A stretch of 64,000 nucleotides of DNA from Diphasiastrum complanatum (lineage: Eukaryota; Streptophyta; Lycopodiopsida; Lycopodiales; Lycopodiaceae), in the NCBI GenBank assembly GCA_029204225.1, contig CM055113.1:11186234-11250233 (forward strand). The letters run 5' to 3'. The notes below the pieces were generated by a model that saw only the letters and a program-made list of their open reading frames with translations, had not been told where the DNA came from and did not search any database. Positions 1-11,230 of this stretch are shown piece after piece; the first letter of the stretch is position 1, and every line of letters starts with the position of its first letter. Both the position numbers and the translations under genes were made by a program.

Positions 1-282
1 AATGATTTGAAACCAATTACAATGGAAAGTAGACATTTCTGTTAATATCTTTGGATGAAGCATAAAGGAGAATAAAAGAAAAGAGATGGGCTGGATTTCA
101 CACGTGTGAATAGTTTGAAATCCGTACATCATCTGTTTAGATCTAATCATTACATTAACGACCTCAACAATTCACAAGATCTTCAAAAACTGATAGAAAA
201 TTGTGATGTCATGCTTTCCTAGCTTGAATTATCTCATTATTTCTCATGCACAAACTGATTATTGTATTAATAGCTTAGTATG
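1..282 (-). other. Copia internal leader, partial
   Basis: This stretch lies just inside the PBS at 283-294 of a minus-strand LTR retrotransposon, so by position it is the untranslated leader between PBS and gag. It has no coding signature. It contains a perfect 14-base palindrome, TTCACACGTGTGAA, at 97-110; related palindromes recur in other LTRs and leaders here. The body continues off the left edge. Confidence 0.45.
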
Positions 283-294
283 GCTCTGATACCA
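283..294 (-). other. Primer-binding site, initiator-Met tRNA
   Basis: The plus strand reads GCTCTGATACCA, the complement of TGGTATCAGAGC, the usual PBS of plant Ty1/copia elements primed by initiator methionine tRNA. It abuts a TG dinucleotide at 295, as expected for the junction between a 5' LTR on the minus strand and the element interior. Confidence 0.85.
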
Positions 295-1091
295 TGTGAT
301 AAAACCAGCAAGTCACACATGTGGAAAAGCCACAATTGTGTCAATGACCTTTCCTAAGCGTTGTGATAGCACGTGATTCACATTCATAGTGAAAACCACA
401 ATCTAATACTAGAATCCAAGGCTAGAACACAATCCAATCAAAAGTAACTACATTTCACAAGTGTGGGAAAGTACAATGAAAATTTATTACATGAGAAAAA
501 GTCCCTCCTTGAATTAGAGATAGAATCACATTACAAGCTTACAAATCCAATATAGAAATTGGCATGATTTTGTTACAAAGCTTAATTCATCATCAAGAAT
601 ACTAAGGATTCCCACTTACATTTATAGTGGATGTAATAGCTCGAGGTAGAGCAGCCACAAACCACTTTCTTACACATCCAATAGTGATTTCTCCTCTTAA
701 CTTGACACCTATCAACTTACATGCATGTATATCCACCTACATTTACCTACTTTCTACATGTGCCAATTTCAACACTAATAATATACAAATCAACATGCAT
801 GTGTCCATTACAACTTTTGCATGCATTGCATGTCACATTAGAACACTTGGACTTTTTGCATGTGACATGGCTCGAGTTCCTACAAGCCCATTTTTGGAAT
901 TTCTATGTCTAATATTTATGTGCTTGTATATTTGACCAACTAGACATAATGAATGTCATGTAGCTCGAGTTTCTCCTCGACTAAAATTTTGATATTTACA
1001 ACTTGTAACACTATATGCAAGATGAAAAACTTCATCAACCCCAAAAGTCAAGTTAGATGGCTTTTTTATTGTCACACACCTAACACTAACA
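295..1091 (-). mobile_element. 5' LTR of a minus-strand copia element
   Basis: The segment begins TGTGATAAAACC directly after the PBS and ends CTAACACTAACA, giving TG...CA ends on the minus strand and a length of about 797 bases. A TATAAAT box on the minus strand lies at 620-626. CACATGTG-like palindromes at 311-324 and 453-467 fall downstream of that box, so they would be in the transcript. No body is present to the right, so this is the 5' LTR of an element running off the left edge. The outer end is inferred only from the terminal dinucleotide. Confidence 0.7.
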
Positions 1092-3140
1092 TCCAATGAT
1101 AGAGGTGAATGGAGGTGAGAGAGAGAGTGAGTGAGAGGGAAGTTAGGTCATGTGCTCATCATTACATACTAATGGAAAAGCCATAACTAATCAAAAAGCA
1201 AGAACAATGCAAAATGGAAAAGAAATAGCAATCACAAAAAAAAGCATAAGCATGACAACAATAGCACAATGCTTGGCTCTCCAAAGTGGTAGAGTTGTTT
1301 TCTCCTCTCTATTAGCATGTAAAATGGTGTACAAGAGGTGCTATTTTATCTTTGGGGTGGCCCTTGCCCCTTGCTTCCTATTGGGTGCTTGCAAGAAGGT
1401 AGGATTGAAATACTAACCCTTAAAAAGAAACACAATCTAATCTATGGTGCACAAAGAAGCACACTCCACCTACCACCACTTTGACTTTTGATTAATTACA
1501 AGATTCAGCAAACTTAAGTTAAGTTAAACTTTGGCCTTTTAACATTATTTTAATTACATGGCCGAAAGTCTAGTTTATTCAAAATCAACTATTTACAAGT
1601 GCTCATTGGGCTATGGGCTTTTACACGTAGGAAGCCATGGCCCTCGCAACTTATTTCTACTACTTCCGGCTATTTTACATATATACACAAAATACCCACA
1701 ACAGGGCCTCCGACCTGAAGTAATGCCGAGGGATCACACTTTGGAGACTCTTGGCGAGTGGTGAGTGTGATGATTTTGTGGTTTTGCAGTCAGTAAGTCA
1801 ATTTTGATCAAGTCAAAGTAGTTGTGAAGCAGTGTATTAGGTTTGTCGTCAAAAAGATACACTTCAACTTCCAATTTTGGTCGGTCAAGTCAATTTGCCG
1901 TATCAGTATTGCGTCAAGGATGCAGATTCCAGTGATGACAAAGTGCAGATCATTTGGTTTGGGCCATGGAAGATCTCACAGGTTCACTTGGAGGGATATT
2001 GGCATGGTGCATGTGACAGTCATGTGAGGAACTTGATGGTGGCTTTGGAATTCACATCTCAGTGTAATTTTAGGGAGTGGTTTGGAACCATTCACAAGAG
2101 TAGCTTGGAGCTAGCTTTGGGAGAATACAGGTGGGCACTATAAAATAGATGCTCACATCTTCGAGATCGAGGATGACATTGGGATACTTGATATGGATGG
2201 ACTGCAGGATGACATGGGATGGTCATCAGGGAGTATCTATTTTAGATTGGACGTGGGTCATTGGATTGGACAAGACATACATGGGTGATTCATGATGGAA
2301 TCAAGATGTTGCAAACACAAGTGGGCAAAGTGTGAAGCTTTGGGAGCCAGCTCAAGGTTCGAGAGCTGATGGAGATCACACGATTGGGTGTGATTAGAGG
2401 GCAAACACCATGATGGGTGTTTTGCTAGCGATGTACTAGAGAGGACACTAATGAGGAGGACTTCATGGTGTGCTCATTTGGGAGTACAGATTGGCATTAC
2501 AGCAGGGGCCAGTCATTGGCATTGGCATCGATGGGAAGACATCTACCATCATGGACGTGGATATGCTACCTATAGCTTTCATGAATTTGGTTGTATTTGT
2601 AGGAGTCTAGGCTTGCATATGTGTTGGAACCTGCTTGGTTCAGATTCACAGGTGGTGAGATTAGAAAGCCTAACGGAAGTCACTCAGAGCCATATACCTT
2701 AGTATGATCAAGGAGATAGTAGTCTTGGGATCTCATGAGAAGTGACTCATGGATGATGGCATGGTGTCAGGTGGCACAAGTCTGACTTCGACTTCCCTAT
2801 GTATATTCATCAGACTCAAAACTGACACCATCGACATCGGAGTACTCAACATCAAAGTACCCAACTTACTTCATTCCATCAACTTCGACTTCTCATGTAT
2901 ATACTCGACATTGACTTACTCGATATCTCACTCCATTCCATCACTTACTCCAACTGAAGACCTACGCTTCATGAACAAGTCCCTTCCCAATGCTTTAAAG
3001 TAGCTTCCATAATTGGTATAGAGAATAGTGTCCACTTTGGATGCTTCACTATTTCTTCGATCAATTTTACATATCAAGACGTTAATAGAACATGAAGAAC
3101 CAAATAGAATGTAAATGAGATGATTGCTCCATGCTATAAA
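1092..3140. other. Unassigned region
   Basis: I recognise no gene, LTR boundary or conserved domain here. Short open frames exist at 1150-1416, 1558-1764, 1877-2143, 2451-2702 and 2749-3003, but none has a recognisable motif. A GA-rich patch sits near 1117-1139. The stretch 1820-2560 has a different, more GT-rich composition than its neighbours and could be a decayed coding fragment of an unknown element. Confidence 0.4.
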
Positions 3141-3379
3141 CTATATTCTCTCTGGAAAATTACAGCAACTAAACAATAAATGTGAATGATGACCATTTGC
3201 TTGCTTGTATCCTCCCTCTTTGTCCTTTCTTGCCATGTATCCACCATGACACTTCATAAATGAGCCGCCATCTCCATCTTTCCACAAGATGCCATCATCA
3301 CTTGATGAGTTGATCATGAATGAATGATATAATGAACCTCCAATAGCTTCATTTTCATCAACAAAACCAGCCAAGAATG
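3141..3379 (-). other. Possible 3' end of the adjacent copia element
   Basis: On the minus strand this follows the integrase remnant directly and holds a 77-codon open frame without known motifs. A purine-rich run (AAAGAGGGAGGA on the minus strand, near 3210-3225) could be a polypurine-tract relic, but no LTR start can be recognised after it. Confidence 0.25.
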
Positions 3380-4039
3380 CTAGTACAACTCCAACATCAA
3401 ATGATGTAAACCAATATTTCCCTCATAAAAAATGACATCTCTACCAATAATCACCTTATTAGTAGTAGGAACGTAAACCTTGTAGTCTTTACTCACCTCA
3501 CTATATCCAACAAATATACATTTCTTTGAAGATGGATCCTTCTTTGTCCTATCATCAAGAGTTATATTGACATAGCAAGTACATCCAAAAGGTTTAAGAA
3601 AGTTGACACTCGGCCTCCTCTTGAATAGCATCTCAATAGGTGTTCTTCCATCCAATATTGCATAGAAAGTTAGCACACAACAAAGCTTGATCCCAAAATG
3701 GCTTTGGAAGATTAGCACCTTGAACTCGGTTGATATGTACTCTCCATCATTGTCACTCCTCAAGCACTTGATTTTTGTGGAAAATTGGTTCTCCCTTGCA
3801 TTCTTGAACTTCACAAAGACATCATACACTTCATCTTTGCTCTTTAGTAGATACATGCAACAAAATCTACTAAAATCATCAATGAAAGTTACATACATCT
3901 TAGCTCTACTATCAATTGATAATTCTAGTAATTCCATGAATATCTGAATGTACAACTTGAAAAGGCTTTTTTGATCTAGATGTAGATCTAGCATAAGGTA
4001 GTCTATGTGAATTTGACAAAGCACAAGACTCACAAGCAT
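3380..4039 (-). pseudogene. Copia integrase, internally deleted
   Basis: This is a remnant of the Ty1/copia integrase, the nuclear enzyme that inserts element cDNA. The 219-codon frame reads FIDDFSRF, then LRSDNDGEY with the second catalytic Asp, then jumps to GRTPIEMLFKRRPSV and FGCTCYVN...KKCIFVGY, the conserved copia block after the catalytic core. The segment that should carry the third catalytic residue (Glu) is missing between about residues 120 and 128, so the core is deleted and inactive. It continues in another frame from the zinc-finger segment upstream at 3912-4439. No RT or RNase H follows, so the element is cut off at its 3' side. Confidence 0.85.
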
Positions 4040-4531
4040 GATTGATGCTACTTAAGGATCTTGGAAGACCAATGCTACTTAAGGATCTCACAACTTGCTT
4101 ATTAGCCGTTACCTCCAATGACTTGAACTTGAGGTGCCCCATCCTTTTATGCCAAACCTCTTGAATAGGTATTTGCTCACTTTCCACACATCCAACTTGG
4201 TTAGCAATAACACAAGCATCTACTTTGAACAACTTCCCTTGTCTTTTACCTTTTGCAATCAAGATATCCCTCCTTTTGATCATGCAAGCATTTCCATCAA
4301 ACTCAAATTTGAAACCTTTCATTAACAATTGACTCACACTAAGTAAACTCTTGGTAATGGAAGGTATGGTAAAGAGAGAGAAATGAATTGTGCCAATCCC
4401 TTTGATTGCACACTCACCATCATTGGCCATGTATATCACCTTCTTGTCATCTTAATATTCCAGCAAAGAAGTAAAGTACTCTTTGTGAAAAGTCAAGTGT
4501 GAGCTTGCACCACTATCAATCCACCATGGAT
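3912..4531 (-). pseudogene. Copia protease and integrase zinc-finger
   Basis: On the minus strand the region 4531-4440 encodes WWIDSGASS, the active-site loop of the copia aspartic protease, which cuts Gag-Pol. An in-frame stop follows near 4450. The frame 4439-3912 then gives the end of protease and the GAG-pre-integrase domain: VWHKRMGH and, about 50 residues later, CESC form the HHCC zinc finger, followed by HSDIHG with the first catalytic Asp of integrase. The frame ends at ITRIIN, with the core continuing in a different frame at 3380-4039. The second copy at 19440-20120 is nearly identical. Confidence 0.85.
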
Positions 4532-5470
4532 CTAGATCTCCATCATTAGCAAGCATACATGAAGACATTCATCATGAGTAAGATTACCTTGCTTGTCTCC
4601 TTGATCTCTCTTCTTCTTGTAGCACTCACTTGCAAAGTGTCTTTTGATGCCACAATAGAAGCACTTTAGCTTTGACCTGTCTTTCCTTTTACCATTTGAA
4701 GAAGCCTCCCTCTGATCTTGCCCTTTAGACCACTTGCTTTTGTTTTTGCCCTTGATAAACATAGCCTTCTCTTCAACTTGAGATGTTGATGAAGATCCAC
4801 CTCTTGCTTGAAGCCTATATTCTTCATTGATCAAGATCTCTTGAAGATCAATCAAACTTGGCAAAGTTCTTTGAATAGAAAGACTTTGTACAATGTTAGA
4901 ATAAGCATCCAACAAACCATTAAGAATAACTTGAACAAGCTCTCCTTCCTTAATGCTCTCATCAATGCAAGCCAGCTCATCATTCAAAGGTTTTACTCTC
5001 AAAACAAAAGTATTTGGACTCTCTTCATTCCTTTGCAAACATTAAAAGATTTATCTTCTTAGAGTCATCACTCTAGAAGTAGACTTGTATTCATAAATTT
5101 GTTTCAAAGCTTCCCAAGCCTCACTTGATGAAGTGCACTTACCAAATTCCTTGAGAAGTTCATTGGTAACGTTCATCTTGATAATGTGTAGAGCTCTGTT
5201 AGCTCTCTTGTCATACCTCCATTGTTCTTGTTGTGTTGCTGGCCTCTCCTCCAAACCTATAACAATATAAAATCCATCATTCATCTCAAGAAGTGATTCC
5301 ATCCTCACTTTCCACAATGAATAGTTGGTCGAGGTAAGACTATCATTGCCTTCCAACATGTATCCACTTGATGTAGCCATGTTGCAATGAATTGATCCTT
5401 CTCTTTCAACCTGTTCCAATGCATGAAGCACTCTTTTGAAATAAAACAAATGTTTCCAAAAAGAAGTCAC
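4532..5470 (-). pseudogene. Copia gag, interrupted
   Basis: This encodes the Gag capsid-nucleocapsid protein of a Ty1/copia element in two frames. The first (5470-5051) has the UBN2-type gag signature NYSLWKVRMESLLEMND and ends SRVMTLRR, followed by stops near 5040-5050. The second (5038-4532) resumes at EESPNTFVLRVKPLNDELA and carries a perfect CX2CX4HX4C zinc knuckle, CFYCGIKRHFASEC, at its residues 126-139. The gap falls exactly where related elements such as the gag at 11231-12085 read through. The same break occurs in the copy at 20121-21059, so it predates their separation. Confidence 0.88.
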
Positions 5471-5962
5471 AAAGGTATGGAACCTCTCAATTCTCTTCTA
5501 GCAGTTATATCTAGCAAATCAACAAATAGAATGTAGAAATCTTGATCAACCTATGATCTATCCTCAATCTAATGACTCTTGCCACTTCTTAAGATTGAAA
5601 CACAATCTAATGAAGTTAAGTAACCTCACAAAATAAAGATCCGATCAAAATTAGGGTTTTGACAAAATCATATAAAAACTTTGACTATTTCAAATTCTAC
5701 ATGCAATTGCCTATAACTTGATATAGAATCTTGTAGCCTCAAATGTGACCTTCCTATTGCATCCAAAATTGGCTAGTTCTAGCAAGTATGGTGTGAAATC
5801 AAAATTCCTCAAGTTCTACAAAGCTTTGATCTAGAAAAGATCCAATCTACGTATGCAAGAAACTCGTTTTTTGAGTAGAAGTCAATCTAGCATGCTCTAG
5901 CATTGATATCTCCTCCAAATTCTTGATAGATGTGCTTGATCCTTTCAAAACCTACAACAAAA
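5471..5962 (-). other. Copia leader between PBS and gag
   Basis: This is about 490 bases of non-coding sequence between gag and PBS, near-identical to 21060-21551 and recognisably related over its PBS-proximal half to 15250-15500. It would be the packaged 5' untranslated region. I see no ORF. Confidence 0.7.
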
Positions 5963-5974
5963 GCTCTAATACCA
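5963..5974 (-). other. Primer-binding site, degenerate Met type
   Basis: The plus strand reads GCTCTAATACCA, one base away from the canonical complement of the initiator-Met PBS. The same variant is present in the sister LTRs at 6882-6893 and 15501-15512, so it is a family feature rather than a private mutation. Confidence 0.8.
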
Positions 5975-6297
5975 TGTGAAAAATTTGGGATCAATTAAGA
6001 TCCAAATCCATAACCTGATCTTTGGTTAGAAATAGATCAATTCTACCAATGTTTCCATTGTAGAAAAGCCAACATCTACTCTATGAAAGAGATGCAAACT
6101 CAATAAAAACCTGATCAAACATCAAACATAACATATGATGAAGTTGTTTTCCATACAAAATCAGTAAGCTACTGTATTTCACACATGTGGATTCGAAAAT
6201 AACATAAAATAAACATTCTACACACAAGTTTGCAAGATATCACAAATATAGTGCACCAATGGATAGATGAACCCAAGAGAACTCATGTATAAGCATG

Positions 6298-6420
<123 letters not shown>

Positions 6421-6437
6421 TTCCCACGAGTGTACAA

Positions 6438-6448
6438 CTATATATAAC
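6438..6448 (-). promoter_or_regulatory. LTR TATA box
   Basis: GTTATATATAG on the minus strand is a good TATA box. The (CT)n tract begins 20-25 bases downstream on the same strand, where transcription would start. The equivalent box in copy 2 is near 7342-7352 and in copy 3 near 21986-21996. Confidence 0.6.
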
Positions 6449-6881
6449 AGATCCATGACGCATTAATGAGTTTGGTTTTCCTCCATAACAAAAACCCTAG
6501 CGTTTTTGTGGACTAGATTCAAATGTAACCACATACAAATTGAATCTTCTAAAACTCATGCACTACACTTTCCCACACTTTCAAAAATTGTTTATTCAAA
6601 TGCCTTTAGACTAATTTAACTTTGAAAAGTCAAACTCTAAGTCTAATATGAAAATTGGCCTCAATTGCCAATTATACAAATATGTCCAAAATATCAAAAC
6701 TAGTTGAAATTTCTCACACAAATAGCAATGACAAAGGGTGCAACCTTGTCTAACACCACATAGTACATGGCAAGATCTACACACACCACCTACAAAATGT
6801 AGGGAGGAGTATGGAGTGTTACATAATGCAAGGGTCATGTTCAAGGAATACTAGGGCAAGGTTCAAACACCTTAAATACAA

Positions 6882-6893
6882 GCTCTAATACCA
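6882..6893 (-). other. Second PBS, between two tandem LTRs
   Basis: GCTCTAATACCA again abuts an LTR start (TGTGAAGAATTTGGG at 6894). Only about 44 bases (6838-6881) separate it from the outer end of LTR copy 1, so the leader and body that should lie left of it are missing. Confidence 0.75.
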
Positions 6894-7735
<842 letters not shown>

Positions 7736-7740
<5 letters not shown>

Positions 7741-8227
7741 TGCCCATGACTGGTCTCGAGTAGCGTGTCACACTAGGGACCGGTAGACTAACAACCCGTA
7801 AGTTAATTGTGACTATAAGGGAATTGGGGCCCTTAAGTGTACATGGTCATAATTAGTGGTTGTAGGCCTAAACACTTGATGGTGGATTTGTATAGGTCTA
7901 TCAGTGAGTCATTGGGGAACTGGATGACGTAGCCCAGATAGGCTGCAGAAGTGTCTAATGAGGTGTCAGAGTGCACTACTAGTGGTGCATGGGCCTTGGA
8001 GGGTATAAGTATACCTATTGGGCTCTCACTAGTATATGTTTGATAGCATGACCGGTGGCAGGATGCTGCTAGTGTGATGTCATACTCCTCTTTGTGATTG
8101 ATCCATAGCTTGGGGGCTAGATCCTTTTGATCTAGATTTGGTTAGGTTGGTCTATCCACCATCAGATTCCCTTATGTTGCTTGTGATTGGCATGCTTAGA
8201 ATAGGATCCTTGGATTGAGGACTTTAT
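7736..8227 (+). mobile_element. Chromovirus-type LTR, plus strand
   Basis: It begins TGTCATGCCCATGAC and is followed at 8230 by a Met-tRNA PBS. The inverted copy at 22300-22698 shares most of this sequence and directly follows a chromodomain-bearing integrase, which ties this LTR to a Ty3/gypsy chromovirus. The copy at 22300-22698 lacks the last ~90 bases, and 23885-24017 keeps only the first ~130. Confidence 0.75.
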
Positions 8228-8229
8228 AT

Positions 8230-8241
8230 TGGTATCAGAGC
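8230..8241 (+). other. Primer-binding site, initiator-Met tRNA
   Basis: TGGTATCAGAGC is a perfect match to the standard PBS and is followed by CA, extending the tRNA complement. It marks the 5' LTR-interior junction of the plus-strand chromovirus. Confidence 0.9.
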
Positions 8242-8536
8242 CAACTTTGAGCACATTTTGCCATTGATTTGTGTTCATTGTGAGGATTTTTCCATTGTGT
8301 GATATGGAATCTCGACACTATTTCGAGAATTCAGTGGAGTATGCAATGATGTGGTGAAAGTGATATGCTTCCCGTAGATTTTCTTGTTTGAAGTGTAATC
8401 AGATGTGTGGTAAATGCACTACCAGGTATACAATCGGTTTGATTTTTAGACACTTCATATTGGATTTCAGAAAGTAAATTTCCGGTTTTCAATGCACTAC
8501 TGTTGCCGTTTACTTCATTAGGGACACTTTTTCGAC
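8242..8536 (+). other. Chromovirus leader and broken gag start
   Basis: About 60 bases after the PBS an ATG at 8304 opens a frame that stops after 17 codons (8357). The position suits a gag start but the frame is dead. After 8536 the sequence switches to a dispersed repeat and no more chromovirus coding is recognisable, so the element is truncated. Confidence 0.4.
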
Positions 8537-8790
8537 TGAGGAGATTGCTATCAAAATATAAATACATATCTTATCTGATCTTCTGATCATGAGAGTAATC
8601 CTTCTTTTAAACGATCAAGTATGACTAGAATCTGAACTATGATTTGTCAATTATAATTCATCAGATTCTTGTCCTATACTCAATAAAAGAACGTAACTAC
8701 CAATGATCAGAAGAACTTAAAGCTCAGAGTCATCTCTGGTTTAGCAAATACTGCCGAGAAAAGCGAACTTCAAATAACGAATGTTCATAG
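8537..8790. repeat. 254-bp dispersed repeat, copy A
   Basis: Starting TGAGGAGATTGCTATC and ending near GAATGTTCATAG, this matches 23396-23649 almost base for base in the same orientation. No terminal inverted repeats or ORF are visible. Both copies sit next to chromovirus sequence, but the chromoviruses point in opposite directions. Confidence 0.8.
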
Positions 8791-9479
8791 TAGGGCTTTA
8801 TTCCTCAACATAAGCATTCCTGAATTATTTCTTGAATCATAAAAGGTTTTTAATGAGTCCCTTGCCTCCTTGGATGAGGTACAAGAAGCTATCTCTCTTA
8901 TTGGTTCATTGCCACAAACATTGTATTGCAATGTAGAGCAAGATTTGATGTCTTTTTGCATCTTTGCAACTCTTGTCCCCCTGGAGGCTCTTCCACCTCA
9001 TCAAGGAGAAATTCATACAAGTCTTAGAGTATTAGAAATGACACCATCCTAACCTTCCATGTAGAGTTAGATAGATTTAGCCTATAACTAGATTCCAAGA
9101 GAAATGCTCCTAGAGATCACATCTTGATTTATCTCTTTGTACACAAAGTACTAATAGGCTTCAAATCTATTGTTACTTGCACTCCTTTGAAAATATCTTT
9201 GTCCTTCTTGAACAAGCCCTCCAATCTACATTCTTTACCTCACAAAAATTGGAAGCAATTGACATCTAGCGATTCACATAGATCTCACTCAAGTTGTAAA
9301 CTCAAAAAATGAACTCCTCCCCATTCTAAAGAATTTAGTGGGATCTCAACTTTGTTCAATGGCAAGATCCAGAGGTTCAAAGGTCAGAAGCAGAATCGAG
9401 CTGACAAGGAGCTCGTCAAAGGGATGGATGTCAAATTGATCCATCTAAATCATAAATTTCTTCAACAACTAGTGGCAAG
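8791..9479. other. Unassigned region
   Basis: No recognisable gene. Small open frames at 8870-9052 and 9124-9312 carry no motif. The stretch leads into the CCHC gag-like frame and may be its decayed upstream part. Confidence 0.35.
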
Positions 9480-9887
9480 GTGGAAGTATTGGTCATATCA
9501 TCTTGCATGTCACCGAACTCAATGGAAGACCATAATAGCCTACCAGTCTATTTTGTGGAAGATCCTAAGGGGCATCTGTTACAGGTGTATGCCTATCAAC
9601 TTCGAGACGATGGAATATTACACTCAGTAAGGTGCTATGGATGTGGAGAAAAACATCGTCGAGCCGAATGTCCACATCGAAGGGTTCCATCAACATTTGA
9701 GCTCGGATGTTCACATCAAAGGGATCCATCAACATTCGAGCTCGGATGTCCACAATGCGGAGTTAACCATCCATGCCGAGATTGTCAAATGCACAATCGA
9801 CAATTAGCCAGGAGGCATTTGGCTAATGTAGACAGACATGCACCTGTGGTGACATTACCCTCGGGCAAACAAATAACACCATCATAG
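9480..9887 (+). pseudogene. Gag-like protein with two short CCHC knuckles
   Basis: This 135-codon frame reads through CYGCGEKHRRAEC and, about 40 residues later, CPQCGVNHPCRDC. Both are CX2CX3HX4C, a spacing one residue shorter than the canonical retroviral zinc knuckle. Nucleic-acid binding is the likely role by analogy with retrotransposon Gag. Between the knuckles the segment PSTFELGC is repeated because of a 39-bp DNA duplication. No matching protease or pol is adjacent, and the start at 9480 is only the first Met in frame. I cannot assign it to copia or gypsy. A fragment of a host CCHC protein is the alternative. Confidence 0.5.
9670..9747. repeat. Two 39-bp tandem copies in CCHC ORF
   Basis: Units at 9670-9708 and 9709-9747 differ at only a few positions and are followed by the beginning of a third (GTCCACA). 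Thirty-nine bases equals 13 codons, so the frame is kept. Confidence 0.85.
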
Positions 9888-10064
9888 AAGATAGAGCTAG
9901 TAGAATCTATCAAGCCAATGATTTGGCAACCAAGGAAGTTTGACAGGTTCTATCAGGGCTCTTGGCGCAATCAATGCATAGATTTCTTAGTGATGAATTA
10001 CAAAGGAAACCTGTGACAATAGAGCGTCGTGAAGGCAATTCTGCACAAGATCCAAGGAAAAGCA
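9888..10064. other. Short unassigned spacer
   Basis: Nothing recognisable lies between the CCHC frame and the LTR that begins near 10065. Confidence 0.4.
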
Positions 10065-10677
10065 TGTTGAATTCACACGTGTGGGACACCCTACACATGT
10101 ACTTTTGATCTCCTAAGCCCAATAATACCATAAAGATCAAACTAGCATTGATTGTCAATAGGAAAGCTGATCATACAAGAAATATTATTGTGTTACAAGC
10201 AAGATATGTCAACAAAACATGAAACTAAGTACAATAAATGCCTCAACTTGACTAGAGAGAGAATATGAAAGTACAAATTCGAGTAGAGAGAGAGGGCACA
10301 AAGAGCTTAGTCTCCAAATTTGCATTATACACAAACTTCATCATCTTCTCAATGAGAGTACACCACATATATATAGATCCATGGACTCTCCTCCTACTTT
10401 GAGTTGAATTGGAGTTATGAATCCACCTCTCAAGCTATCTAGACTTATTCAAGCCACCTCAATATGTCTAATTGTGCCACCTAGTAGTTTCATGCATTAA
10501 ATGTGGCATGCAAAGTACAAGTGACAATTACTATAGTAGCTCGAGTTTCTACTTCTACCTACCTTGAATATTTTATTCTAAGATGGGTCTTTACTAAGCC
10601 AAAAAAGCTCAATTCATCTTTGGCATTTTTAGGACCCCTACTTACAACATTAGATAGATTTTTCCAATATTTTGACA
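10065..10677 (-). mobile_element. 3' LTR of a minus-strand copia element
   Basis: The minus-strand start is TGTCAAAATATTGG at 10677, immediately after a polypurine tract. The other end is placed at TGTTGAATTC (10065), about 613 bases away, but this end is tentative. A TATATATA box on the minus strand lies near 10365-10375. The palindrome TTCACACGTGTGGGA at 10072-10086 is downstream of it, as in the other LTRs. Confidence 0.65.
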
Positions 10678-10690
10678 CTCCTCCTGAAAA
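10678..10690 (-). other. Polypurine tract
   Basis: On the minus strand TTTTCAGGAGGAG runs directly into the LTR start TGTCAAAA. This is the plus-strand priming site of the element and fixes the 3' LTR boundary. Confidence 0.7.
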
Positions 10691-11230
10691 TGTATCTAAT
10701 GTGGATCAAGCATCGATCTTGAGATAAGACCATAGAACTATAGTTAGGATGCCCCAACCTTCTATGCCATAGTTCCTCCAAAGACATATGAGAAGCAAAA
10801 GCACCATCACAAGAGTTAGCATACTCTTTGGGATCAAGCTTGTAGATTCCACCATATCTAGACCTAAATGCAAGGATCTCATCATGCTTCTTGATTGTAC
10901 ATATATCAACATTGAAATTCACATCTAGTCCACTATCAAGCAATTTTCCAACACTAATAAGATTTTTTGCTAATTTAGGAACAAAAAGTACTTTGATGAT
11001 GAAAGCTTTAAGGGAATGGTCCCTATGCCTTCAATAGCACACTGATGATCATTTTTTGTGTAGATGGACTTCTTGGCTCCTTCATAAGGTGTTATGGATG
11101 AAAAAGAATGCTTGGAGCTACACATATGTGAGGAAGCTCCACTGTTGATGTACCAAGAACCATCCTTCTTGAAAGGTGATGAAGAACTCAAGACCATAAG
11201 AGATCCCTCTCCATCTCTTGCATGAGCATC
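10691..11230 (-). pseudogene. Copia protease (D to N) and pre-integrase, pol deleted
   Basis: The 11197-10970 part encodes the protease loop WYINSGASSHM. The family motif is DSGAS, and here the catalytic Asp reads Asn, so the protease should be dead. The 10943-10690 part gives the GAG-pre-integrase domain with LEELWHRRLGHPNYSSM, the HxxxxH half of the zinc finger. After that the frame falls straight into the polypurine tract. Integrase core, RT and RNase H are absent: an internal deletion joins pre-integrase to the PPT. The gag upstream is uninterrupted. Confidence 0.8.

Noticed and set aside
283-294. PBS sequences considered as tRNA genes
   Set aside because: Only 12-18 bases match tRNA 3' ends. 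No cloverleaf or A/B boxes surround them.
627-935. 102-codon plus-strand frame
   Set aside because: It lies antisense within an LTR and shows no conserved motif.
1558-2143. Frames considered as a host gene
   Set aside because: No recognisable domain, no consistent frame and no splice signals that I could defend.
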